The notes beneath the pieces were generated by a model. It was not told where the DNA came from. It saw only the letters and a list, made by a program, of their open reading frames with translations, and did not search any database. Positions 1 through 8,200 of a stretch of DNA of 64,000 bases are shown one piece after another. This DNA comes from Hyphomonas sp. (GTDB lineage Bacteria > Pseudomonadota > Alphaproteobacteria > Caulobacterales > Hyphomonadaceae): NCBI RefSeq assembly GCF_013823385.1, contig NZ_PNMA01000007.1, forward strand, positions 62,001-126,000, in the 5' to 3' direction. The translations under genes and the position numbers were made by a program. Positions within the stretch are counted from its first letter, which is position 1. Each line of letters begins with the position of its first letter.

Positions 1-1
1 C

Positions 2-757
2 ATCCTCGCCAAACTGGATGGCGGCGCGCGAGTTCCCGTTCGCAAAGACCTGAGCGAGGATTTCCCTCTGCGCGGCCATGTGAAGTGCACATGCGGTTGG
101 CCGCTCACGGTTAGCTGGTCAAAAGGGCGCAGCGCGCACTACCCTTATTATCTCTGCAACAACAATCCGTGCGAACATTACGGCAAGAGCATCCGCCGCG
201 ATCAGATCGAAGGCGAGTTCGGCGCACTGTTGCAAAAGATGACGCCCAACGCGCAGCTTATGAGCATCGCCACTGACATGTTCGATCATGCCTGGGAAGT
301 GCGCCGCCAAAACTCTGTTGGCCGCCTGGACGCGCTGCGAAAGCAGTTGAAGGATACCGAACAACAGATCGAGCAACTGATCGACCGCATGGTGGAGGCG
401 AAGTCTCAGATCGTGGCGAATGCGCTAGAGGAGCGCATCGAAAAGCTCTCGAAAGATAAGCTGGCGATTGCCGAAAAACTGGCCCAAGGCGCGCAGCCGA
501 TCAGGGGCAAGGACCAATCACTTAGAACCGCTCTGACGTTTCTCGCAAGCCCTTGGAAACTTTGGGAGTCTGACCGCATCGAGCACAAGCGCGCCGTGCT
601 GAAATTGGCATTCACTGGGAGACTCGAATATGTGCGAAATGAGGGGTTTAGAACCGCCGAATTATCCTTGCCTTTCATGGCGTTAGGGGATTTTTCGGCG
701 TTCGGAAAAGAAATGGTGGGCGATGACGGGCTCGAACCGCCGACATCCTGCGTGTAA
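2..757 (+). CDS. Serine recombinase, C-terminal part (element-encoded, left end cut off)
   Basis: This is the 3' part of a large serine recombinase that is already open at the first base of the window. What is visible is the recombinase zinc-ribbon region (cysteines in KCTCGW and in the YYLCNNNPC segment), a helical region rich in Lys/Glu/Gln typical of the coiled-coil insertion, and an alphaproteobacterial C-terminal pattern (YVRNEGFRT, then LPFMALG). The N-terminal catalytic domain must lie outside the window. The frame does not stop until it is inside the antisense of tRNA-Val, so its last 14 residues are templated by the tRNA gene. This suggests the integrated element ends at the tRNA 3' end. 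Family call is confident; activity cannot be judged. Confidence 0.85.
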   Translation: MLAKLDGGARVPVRKDLSEDFPLRGHVKCTCGWPLTVSWSKGRSAHYPYYLCNNNPCEHYGKSIRRDQIEGEFGALLQKMTPNAQLMSIATDMFDHAWEVRRQNSVGRLDALRKQLKDTEQQIEQLIDRMVEAKSQIVANALEERIEKLSKDKLAIAEKLAQGAQPIRGKDQSLRTALTFLASPWKLWESDRIEHKRAVLKLAFTGRLEYVRNEGFRTAELSLPFMALGDFSAFGKEMVGDDGLEPPTSCV

Positions 758-789
758 AGCAGGCGCTCTACCAACTGAGCTAATCGCCC
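714..789 (-). tRNA. tRNA-Val (anticodon TAC)
   Basis: Read on the minus strand, a 76-nt cloverleaf including an encoded CCA at 714-716 can be folded. The acceptor GGGCGAT pairs with ATCGCCC, the anticodon stem CCTGC pairs with GCAGG around the loop TTTACAC (anticodon TAC, valine), and the T arm contains GGTTCGAGCC. Its 3' half overlaps the end of the serine recombinase frame on the other strand, as expected if a mobile element integrated at the tRNA 3' end and restored the gene. Confidence 0.95.
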
Positions 790-800
790 CACCGCCGCCC

Positions 801-829
801 TCTTAGCCGGGAGCGCGCCTGGAAGGCAA
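801..829 (-). promoter_or_regulatory. Putative promoter of tRNA-Val
   Basis: On the minus strand, TTGCCT (824-829) and CTAAGA (801-806) are separated by exactly 17 bp, and the -10-like hexamer ends 11 nt before the tRNA 5' end. This resembles an alphaproteobacterial housekeeping promoter; found by eye only. Confidence 0.45.
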
Positions 830-1049
830 GTGCGGTTTGCGGCGCTGGCCTTCCCACCTCCCGAAAGACCGCTGAGTGAAATTTTGGCGGAAAAATCCGT
901 TTCTGAGGACGGAGAGTCTACACGCGGGCTAAGGCTGGTGGATAAGGCGGGCTGCGCGCGGGCGGGAGGGGCGGCGGGGCCGAGGTTTCAGGCCGCTGAG
1001 GGGCGTGGACAGGGCCGCGTCTTTCCCCCGGACCGGGCCGGTCAGGCGC

Positions 1050-1116
1050 GGACACTTCCTGGACAAATCCGGACAGTTTTGGACAATTCCGGACAAATCC
1101 GGACAGGCTGGGGACA
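1050..1116. repeat. Seven helically phased GGACA repeats
   Basis: GGACA starts at 1050, 1061, 1071, 1081, 1091, 1101 and 1112, that is every 10-11 bp over 67 bp; an eighth copy at 1007 is 43 bp (about four helical turns) upstream. A 16-nt unit, GGACAAATCCGGACAG, is exactly repeated at 1061 and 1091. The spacing puts every copy on the same face of the helix, as in arrays bound cooperatively by a protein. No known binding site was recognised. Confidence 0.75.
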
Positions 1117-1185
1117 GTTTGTGCCAATGACGGCGCCCCTCTCCCGCACGCGGAAGGGGGGCGCACGTTTGGCTTCAGACCGGCC

Positions 1186-2577
1186 TTACTCCGCCGTCAG
1201 GCCCTTGGGCTCACCCACGACGAAGAAGCTGTAGCGGCCGGGCGCCAGATAGGTGGCGGCGGCGCGGTTGACGTCTTCGAGGGTGACCGCTTCGATCAGG
1301 GCGTTGCGGCGGTCGAAATAGTCGACGCCCAGATCGTCCTGGCGGACCGACATGATGTTGCTGGCGATCTTGGCGTTGGAGTCAAAGCCGAGCGGATAGG
1401 AGCCGATCAGATAGGCCTTGGCATCGGAGAGCTCTGCCTCGGTCACGCCGCCTTCGATGAACTTCTGCATCTCTTCCCGGATACCCGTGATGAAATCGCC
1501 GGCGCTCTCATTCTTGGTCTGCCCGCCGCCCGACCAGACGGTGAAGGAGGGGTTGGGATCGATGCTGGAGCTGACGCCATAGGTGAGGCCCTTCTCGACG
1601 CGCAGGGTCTTCATCAGCCGGCTTTCAAAGCCGCCGCCGCCGAAAGTGTAGTTCAGCACATAGGCGGGGAAGTAGTCCGGGTTTGCCCGGTCCATGGCCG
1701 GGCCGATGAAGCGCACCAGGCTCTGCGGCTGGGGCAGCGGTACGATGACCGGATCGGCCGCCGCCGTCTGCGGCAACGCAACCGGGGTGACCGGCGGCAG
1801 ATCGCTGGTTTCCGGCAGGGCGGCGACGGCGTTGTCGATCAGCGGGGCAAGGTCTTCCGGGCTGATATTGCCGACGGCGGTGACGAGCAGGCCGTCTTTA
1901 CGCATCAGGGCACGCATATGGCTGCGGGCAAGTTCCGGCGTCAGGGCGGCGAGGCTTTCAGGCGTCACTTCCCGCGCGAAGGGGTGATCGGGATAGAGCG
2001 CCTGCGACTGGGCGCGCCAGGCGAGATAGCCGGCCGAGGTTTCGCGCGTCTTCAGGCTGACTTCCTGCTCGCGCAGGAAGCGCTGGAACGGGCCTTCATC
2101 ATAGCGCGGGGCGGTCAGCGCGCTGGCAACCAGAGCCATGGAGGAGGCCGCATTCTCCGACAGCATGGTGGCTGAGCAGCTGGTCCATTCGGTGCCGTTG
2201 GAGCAGCCAAAGCTCATGTTCAGGTCTTCCATGGCCGTCTGGAAGGCGAGCGAGTCGAGATCGCCGGCGCCTTCATTCATGCCGTAGACAACCGCCTGGC
2301 CAAGCCCTTCCAGGCCGTCAGGATCCGCCACCGATCCGCCGCGCCAGGCCATCTGTACCGAGACGATCGGGATGGACGGTTCCGTCACCAGCCAGACCGA
2401 TACGCCGCCGGGGGTGGTGAACTGCTGGATGTCGACAAAATCGCCATCATAGAAATCAACGGCGAGCGCGGGCGTGGCCTGGGCCGCGTCGAGGGAAGCC
2501 TGCGGCGCGGGCGTGCCGGCGCAGGCGGCGATCAGGAGCGCGGCAGCCGCGCCGGAGAAAAGCCGGAGTTTCAACAT
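1186..2577 (-). CDS. M16 family peptidase-like subunit, non-catalytic, lipoprotein
   Basis: Second subunit of a two-gene M16 (pitrilysin/processing-peptidase-like) system, 463 aa. The N-terminus is a signal peptide ending in a lipobox-like AACAG, so it is probably a lipoprotein. The zinc motif HxxEH of active M16 proteins is absent where expected (sequence GLGQAVVYGMNEGAGDLDS), as is normal for the partner subunit. The C-terminal half carries the YTFGGGGFESRLMKTLR pattern of M16 C domains. Its ATG overlaps the TGA of the catalytic subunit at 2577 (ATGA), so the two are translationally coupled. Likely role: periplasmic or outer-membrane-associated peptide processing. Substrate unknown. Confidence 0.9.
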   Translation of the reverse strand: MLKLRLFSGAAAALLIAACAGTPAPQASLDAAQATPALAVDFYDGDFVDIQQFTTPGGVSVWLVTEPSIPIVSVQMAWRGGSVADPDGLEGLGQAVVYGMNEGAGDLDSLAFQTAMEDLNMSFGCSNGTEWTSCSATMLSENAASSMALVASALTAPRYDEGPFQRFLREQEVSLKTRETSAGYLAWRAQSQALYPDHPFAREVTPESLAALTPELARSHMRALMRKDGLLVTAVGNISPEDLAPLIDNAVAALPETSDLPPVTPVALPQTAAADPVIVPLPQPQSLVRFIGPAMDRANPDYFPAYVLNYTFGGGGFESRLMKTLRVEKGLTYGVSSSIDPNPSFTVWSGGGQTKNESAGDFITGIREEMQKFIEGGVTEAELSDAKAYLIGSYPLGFDSNAKIASNIMSVRQDDLGVDYFDRRNALIEAVTLEDVNRAAATYLAPGRYSFFVVGEPKGLTAE

Positions 2578-3935
2578 CAGAGGTCTCCTTCGGCCGGCAG
2601 AAGATGGGAAGTGATATAGTTCTTGTCGGCGCCGAAGACGGCGCGCACGGCGGCCAGCGCCTGTTCCGGCGTCACCTGGCGGACCTCATCGGGATAGGCG
2701 GCGATCTCTTCCAGCGTGAAGCCGAGGGCGAGATTGGCGCCATAATGGTTGGCCATCGAGGACTGGCTGTCCTGCTGGTAGATGGCGGTCGCGGCCAGCT
2801 TGTTGCGGGCACGGACGACTTCGGCTTCGGTGAAGCCACCGGCGAGGATCTTCTCGATCTCTGCCATCACGGCAGCGTCCAGCGCTTCCAGGCTGACGCC
2901 GCTGACCGGCGTGCCATAGATCACGGCCGGGCCTTCATCATGCAGCGTGGTCCAGGCGAAGGTGGCGATATTGATGGCCAGCTTCTGCTCCTCCACCAGC
3001 GACTGGTAGAGCCGGCTGGTCATGCCGCCGCCGAGCACTTCAAGGCCGACTTCCAGCGCGAGGGCGGTTTCCGGATCGCGCTTGAAGGAGGTGCCCAGAT
3101 AGTAGCGGCTCCAGACCGGCTGGCGCACCTTGGGATCGGAATGGGTGATCAGCTTTGTTTCGGCGAGCGGCGCCACAGGCTGCCATTTGCGGCCGCTATG
3201 GGCCTGGCCGGTGGGCTGGAGGGGGCCGTAATGTTCTTCGGCGAGGACGCGGACATCCTCTTCGGTGACATCGCCGGCAACGACGAGAATGGCGTTCTCC
3301 GGGCTGTAATACTCCCTGTAGAAATCGAGGCCGTCCTGCGGGGTGAGCGCGGCAACCTCATCCATCAGGCCGATGACGGTGATCTCGTAGGGGTGGCCCT
3401 TCCAGAATTCGTTGAGCACCATTTCCTGCAGCAGCGCGCCGGGATTGTTCTCGATCCGCTGGCGGCGTTCCTCCTTCACCACATCGCGCTCGGAGATGAA
3501 CGGGCCCTTGGGATCATCATTGATGATCAGGTTCACCATCCGCTCGGCTTCCAGCTCCATCATCTTGCCGAGCTGGTCCTTGTGAACCCGCTCGAAATAG
3601 GCGGTGTAGTCCCAGCTGGTGAAGGCGTTGAGCTGGCCGCCCGACCGCTGGACGATGGAGGTGAACTCCTCCGGGCCGATATTCTTGGTCTGCTTGAACA
3701 TCACATGCTCGAACAGGTGGGCGATGCCGGATTTGCCGGGCGCCTCATCGGCGGCGCCGACCCTGTACCACACCATATGCGTGACCACCGGGGCGCGGTG
3801 ATCGGGCACGACCACCACCTGCATGCCATTGTCCAGCGTGAAGCTGGACGGCGTGTTGGCCGCAGGGGCCGCCTCGGCTGAAGCGCCAGCAACTGCAAAG
3901 GCGAGGAGCCCTGCAGCGACGAGTATCCGTTTCAT
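2577..3935 (-). CDS. M16 family zinc peptidase, catalytic subunit
   Basis: 452-aa secreted M16 metallopeptidase. A hydrophobic signal peptide ends near AEAAPAA (residues ~20-26). The inverted zinc motif HLFEH lies at residues 73-77, followed by the downstream acidic ligand region around DVVKEERRQR. The C-terminal M16 domain with the GGGMTSRLYQSLVEE pattern is complete. It is the first of two overlapping M16 genes; together they probably form the active heterodimer in the periplasm. The order lspA, BamF-like lipoprotein, M16, M16 on one strand suggests an envelope-biogenesis operon. The start codon is preceded by GGAG at a suitable distance. Confidence 0.93.
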   Translation of the reverse strand: MKRILVAAGLLAFAVAGASAEAAPAANTPSSFTLDNGMQVVVVPDHRAPVVTHMVWYRVGAADEAPGKSGIAHLFEHVMFKQTKNIGPEEFTSIVQRSGGQLNAFTSWDYTAYFERVHKDQLGKMMELEAERMVNLIINDDPKGPFISERDVVKEERRQRIENNPGALLQEMVLNEFWKGHPYEITVIGLMDEVAALTPQDGLDFYREYYSPENAILVVAGDVTEEDVRVLAEEHYGPLQPTGQAHSGRKWQPVAPLAETKLITHSDPKVRQPVWSRYYLGTSFKRDPETALALEVGLEVLGGGMTSRLYQSLVEEQKLAINIATFAWTTLHDEGPAVIYGTPVSGVSLEALDAAVMAEIEKILAGGFTEAEVVRARNKLAATAIYQQDSQSSMANHYGANLALGFTLEEIAAYPDEVRQVTPEQALAAVRAVFGADKNYITSHLLPAEGDL

Positions 3936-3966
3936 GGGGTAGCTCCGATCTGGAGGGGGCAGGAAA

Positions 3967-3987
3967 ATGGGGGCGCGGGGCCCCCAT
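3967..3987 (-). terminator. Putative terminator or attenuator after the BamF-like gene
   Basis: Inverted repeat ATGGGGGC (3967-3974) / GCCCCCAT (3980-3987) with a 5-nt loop; on the minus strand it is followed by TTTTCC. It lies between the BamF-like gene and the M16 pair, so it may only reduce read-through. Confidence 0.45.
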
Positions 3988-4004
3988 CGGATGTTTCTTG
4001 TGTC

Positions 4005-4502
4005 TCAGGTTCCCGGCAGTTTGATGCGGCGGCCGCCGCCCGTCTGCTCGATGATCACCGCCTGATCGCCCGTGGCGTTATCGACAGCCGCGGAGGCGGC
4101 GTCCTCAGGGTTGGACTTGCGCCAGAAGAGGATGCGATCAGCAATCGTGGGCGATTTGCGGATGGCTTTGGTCTCTTCCCAGTCGACCTGGGCGCGGATG
4201 GAGGGGCTGACCGCATTGGCGCCGGCCGCCGCCACAAGGGCGCGCTCCGAAGCGCTGGCCTGCTGGCCAAGGCCAGACCCGAAGGCCGCCGTGCTGCCGC
4301 TGGTGGCCGCTTCGACTTCAGCCGGGATCGTGGTGCCGGGCGCAGGCGGGCGCAGGCTGTAATTCGGCGGGATGGAGAGCGGTGGCTTGGTGACCACGCG
4401 AAACTCGTCAGGAGTGGCCGTGCCGGAATTGCCGGTGGACGAGCAGGCCGCTGTGACACCCAGAGCGAGGCCGGCGGCGAGGAGCGGGAGGGTCTTTTTC
4501 AT
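4005..4502 (-). CDS. DUF3035 lipoprotein (BamF-type Bam complex subunit)
   Basis: 165-aa lipoprotein: Lys-rich start, hydrophobic segment and lipobox around VTAACS. The segment EFRVVTKPPLSIPPNYSLR followed by a Pro-rich PPAPGT is the hallmark of the DUF3035 family, which in alphaproteobacteria is annotated as the beta-barrel assembly machine subunit BamF. It would sit on the inner leaflet of the outer membrane and assist BamA. Its place directly after lspA (which matures lipoproteins) and before the M16 pair fits an outer-membrane-assembly operon. The role within the Bam complex is family knowledge, not shown by this sequence. Confidence 0.85.
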   Translation of the reverse strand: MKKTLPLLAAGLALGVTAACSSTGNSGTATPDEFRVVTKPPLSIPPNYSLRPPAPGTTIPAEVEAATSGSTAAFGSGLGQQASASERALVAAAGANAVSPSIRAQVDWEETKAIRKSPTIADRILFWRKSNPEDAASAAVDNATGDQAVIIEQTGGGRRIKLPGT

Positions 4503-4535
4503 GTGACTTTACGAGATCCGCTGAACTGGAGTGGG

Positions 4536-5072
4536 TTAACCTTGGTTCAGGCTGTTAGCCTGTTTCGGGCGCGAAAGTAAGAACTGGTCTACAAACAGGA
4601 GAATCGCGCCGATGGTGATGGCGGCGTCGGCCACATTGAAGACCCAGGGGAAATAGCCGAGCGTCAGCTCGTTTACGTCAACGAAATCAACCACAGCGCC
4701 AAAGCGCACCCGGTCGATCAGATTGCCGATGGCGCCGCCGACAACGAGAGCCAGGGAGGCTTTCAGCCAGCGCCCCTCGGCCCGCAGCAGCCAGGCGAAG
4801 AAACCGATGGCGATGGCGGCCATCACGCCTGCCAGCACCCAGCGCATGATGCCTTCGGATTGGAAGAGGCCATAGCTCATGCCCCGGTTCCAGACCATCG
4901 AGAGATCCACCGGGCCGGGAACCTCTATTCTGCCGCAGAGGCGCCCATCGGAGAGGCAGGCAAGGCCATTGAGGGCCGGCTGGTCCAGAATCCACACTTT
5001 CGTCACCTGATCGAACAGGACAACGAGCGGAATCACCGCGAAGGGCCAGACTGTCTGCGGCGAAAGTTTCAT
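4536..5072 (-). CDS. lspA: Lipoprotein signal peptidase (signal peptidase II)
   Basis: 178-aa integral membrane aspartic peptidase that removes signal peptides from diacylglyceryl-prolipoproteins. Four hydrophobic segments are visible. The two catalytic aspartates are present: Asp120 in GNLIDRVRFG and Asp149 in FNVADAAITIG; the FDQVTK motif near the N-terminus is also typical. Length is normal. Downstream on the same strand are a lipoprotein and two secreted peptidases; upstream is ileS, the common ileS-lspA order, here separated by a composite palindromic repeat at 5139-5282. Confidence 0.97.
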   Translation of the reverse strand: MKLSPQTVWPFAVIPLVVLFDQVTKVWILDQPALNGLACLSDGRLCGRIEVPGPVDLSMVWNRGMSYGLFQSEGIMRWVLAGVMAAIAIGFFAWLLRAEGRWLKASLALVVGGAIGNLIDRVRFGAVVDFVDVNELTLGYFPWVFNVADAAITIGAILLFVDQFLLSRPKQANSLNQG

Positions 5073-5138
5073 GGGGGTGAGATTGCAGAGGCTGGCGGGC
5101 GGATCAAGCGCTTCTGTGCAGGGAGGGCGGGCAGAAGG

Positions 5139-5282
5139 CCCTCACCTCCCACGCGCTTTGCGCGCGGGCCCCTCCTCTCCCAGAGGGAGAGGGGTTGGGA
5201 CTTCGCCGCAAGCGCAACGCTAAACCCCTCTCCCGCGAAGTGGGAGAGGAGGGGCCCATTGCGCAGCAATGGGAGGTGAGGG
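5139..5282. repeat. Composite palindromic repeat with tip hairpins (ileS-lspA gap)
   Basis: A 144-bp inverted structure. Outer arms CCCTCACCTCCC (5139-5150) and GGGAGGTGAGGG (5271-5282) are exact complements. Inner arms GGGCCCCTCCTCTCCC (5166-5181) and its complement (5242-5257) are also exact. Between the arms each side carries a different small hairpin: CGCGC/GCGCG on the left and ATTGC/GCAAT on the right. Further hairpins lie inside (CCTCTCCC-aga-GGGAGAGG at 5174-5192, and CCCCTCTCCC at 5225). It fills almost the whole ileS-lspA gap and could also end ileS transcription. Confidence 0.85.
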
Positions 5283-5291
5283 TCTTGCCCC

Positions 5292-8200
5292 CTACCCCAC
5301 CTTGTCCCAGGCTTTAACCGCCAGCGCGTCGCGGGGGGTGATGTCCGGGAAGGCCGGGTCGGCCGTGGCGGGGTCGAAATATTTCCAGCTGCGGCGGCAT
5401 TTGATGCCGGTGGCTTTCTCAGGGACGACCCAGATGCCGGGGGCATCGGGCAGCGTGAAGGCGCCGGCGGGGCCTTCGGCGGCCTGCACCAGCTCAGCGC
5501 CGGAGGTGATGAAGATGTCGGCGGCGTTTTCGCCCTCGAAGGCGTCGATCAGGGCCTTGTCGGCGATGATGACTTTCGGGGCGGCCTCCAGCGAGGCGCC
5601 GATGCGTTTCTCGCGGCGCTCCACCTCCAGCGCGCCGGTGACGACGCGGCGGACGGCGAAGATTTTCTCCCAGCGCTGGGCGAGCTGCGCATTGAGCCAA
5701 CCTTCGGGCGTGGCGGGGAATTGCAGGAGGTGGACCGACGGGGCCGCGCCCTTGAGGTGGCTTTCGCCGAAGGCCTCGTCGGTGGTGAAGGGCATGACCG
5801 GGGCGAGCCAGGTGAGCATCCGCTCCAGCACGGCGGCCATCACCGTGCGCGCGGCGCGGCGGCGGTTGCCCCACTCTGCCGTGGCCGCATCCCAGCCGCT
5901 GGCGGTGGCGAAGGACGGGTCGCAATAGAGCGCGTCCTTGCGGACATCGAAATACACGGCCGAGAGCTCAACGTTCACGAAGTTCACGATGGCGGTCATC
6001 ACGCGCTTGAAATCGAACACCTTGAAGGCCGCGCGCACTTCGCCGTCGAGTTCGGCGAGGCGGTGGAGGATGAAGCGTTCGAGGCCGGGCATGTCCTCAA
6101 CTCCGCTCACCCCCGCGAAGGCGGGGGTCTCGGGCCGAACGAGGTCCCCGCCTTCGCGGGGAAGAGCGGAAAGAAGGGATTCCTCAGCAGAGAAACCATC
6201 GAGGGCGCCGAGCAGGTATCTCAACGTGTTGCGCAGCTTGCGGTAGGTTTCCACCGTGCCCTTGATGATCTCGTCGGAGATGCGGGTGTCGTCCCAATAG
6301 TCGGCAGAGGCCGTCCAGATACGGAGGATTTCGATGCCATACTGTTTCTGGAATTCGTCAGGCTCGATCGTGTTACCGATCGATTTCGACATCTTCTTGC
6401 CCTCGGCATCGACCACCATGCCGTGGGTGACGACCTTCTTGTAGGGCGCCATGCCGCGCGTGGCGCAGCTTTCCAGCAGGGAGGACTGGAACCAGCCGCG
6501 ATGCTGGTCGGAGCCTTCCATGTAAACGTCCGCCTGCCCCGTGGCGTTATCGATGATGCCGCGCTTGCGCAGGGCGAAGGCGTGGGTGGTGCCGGAGTCA
6601 AACCACACGTCGAGCACGTCGGTGACCTTTTCCCAGCCTTCTGGCGAGACGCCGGTGCCAGCGAAGAAGTCCGCGTCCGGCGTGGCGAACCATCCGTCCA
6701 CGCCGGTTTTCTCGATGGCGGCCTTGATGTTGGTGTTGAGTTTTTCCGCCTCGTCTTTGGAGAGGGCCGCCGTGTGCGGCTGGCCGTCCTTGTTGACGAA
6801 GAGGGTGATGGGCACGCCCCAGTTGCGCTGGCGGGAGATCAGCCAGTCCGGGCGGCTCTCGACCATGGCGGAGAGGCGGTTGCGGCCGGTGGCGGGATAG
6901 AACTCGGTCTCGGCGATGGCCTTGACGGCCAGTTCGCGCAGGGTCTTGCCGTTGTGGACAGGCTTGTCCATGGCGATGAACCATTGCGGCGTGGCGCGGC
7001 GGATGACGGGGGCCTTGGAGCGCCAGGAATGGGCGTCGCGGATCGTCGTGACGCCGCGCGCGAGGAGGTTTCCGGATTCGGCGAGCAGGCGGATGACCTC
7101 GTTATTGGCCTTGCCCGCCTCGCCGCGCTTCTTGCCGGAGGTGACGATGATTTCGAGACCGGCGAGCGGCGCAGGCACTTCGTCCGTGTACTTGCCATCG
7201 GGATCGACGATCTGGCGGATGCCATCCCCACCACCCCGGATCAGAACCTGGTGGTCAGGGCGGGAAACCCCGCCCTTCGCCGCAACTTCCTTCATCCAGA
7301 CGGCGTAGTCGTCTTCACCATGGGCGGGCGCCGTATGAACAAAGCCGGTACCAGCCTCGTCGGTGACGTGTTCACCCGGCAGCATAGGGATGGCATGCTG
7401 GAAGAAGGGGGAGAGACCATGCAACGGGTGTTGAAGCGTCAATACCGAGAGGAATTCTGCTGGCGCTTCAACCAGTCGCTTAAACGAACTTACTTTGGCA
7501 CCATCCATCACGGCAGCAGCGAGCGCATCAGCCAGAATCATCCGGTCGCCAACTTTTGCATACGGGGCGAATCCTAGCTCCTGTTCCGACAGAACGCTTT
7601 CAACCTCATACATTCCGTAAGAGATGTCCGGATTGAACGAGACAGCTTGGTTCGCGGGGATCGTCCAGGGTGTCGTGGTCCAGATCACAACGTGCGTCTG
7701 TTTCAGCTGGGCCGGCTTAGTCTCGAAGTCATAATCCATATATTCTTGGAGGAACGCCTTGATCCGAGCCTTTGCGTCGGCACTCCAGTTTGCGTCGTGG
7801 CCAAACCCGGCGACCGGAAACTTCACCCAGATCACCGGCACTTTCCGGTCGTGGTATTCCACTTCCGCTTCGGCCAGCGCGGTCCGCTCAACGGGCGACC
7901 ACATGATCGGCTTGGCGCCGCGGACGAGGCCGCCTTTCATGGCCATGTCGAGGAATTCCGAAACGATCATCGCTTCGCTCTCGAAGGCCATTGTCAGGTA
8001 GGGGTCGTTCCATTCGCCTTCGATGCCGAGGCTGCGGAATTCGGCCTTCTGCACGCCCACCCAATGCTCCGCATAGGCGCGGCAGGCGGCGCGGAACTCG
8101 GCGGGCGGCACGCTGTCCTTCGGGCGGTTCTTGGAGCGGAATTCCTCCTCCACCTTCCATTCGATGGGCAGGCCGTGACAGTCCCAGCCCGGCAGGTAGG

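Larger units (their letters stand above)
790..1185. other. Gene-free stretch between tRNA-Val and the M16 gene
   Basis: About 400 bp without a credible gene. Open frames exist on both strands, but they are Arg/Pro/Gly-rich low-complexity translations without a ribosome site or recognisable domain. It contains the putative tRNA promoter next to 790, a GC-rich centre, the phased GGACA array at 1050-1116, and a weak GCGCCCC/GGGGCGC inverted repeat near 1132-1155 that could end transcription of the M16 operon. Confidence 0.6.

Noticed and set aside
830-1234. Open frames in the tRNA-Val/M16 gap, both strands
   Set aside because: Low-complexity Arg/Pro/Gly content, no ribosome site; the repeated LSGF-type peptide is only the translation of the GGACA array.
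2604-3881. Long open frame antisense to the catalytic M16 gene
   Set aside because: His/Gly/Asp-rich translation without domain; produced by GC-rich codon use of the real gene on the other strand.
5721-7577. 618-codon open frame antisense to ileS
   Set aside because: Mirror of a strongly coding, conserved gene; no ribosome site or recognisable domain.
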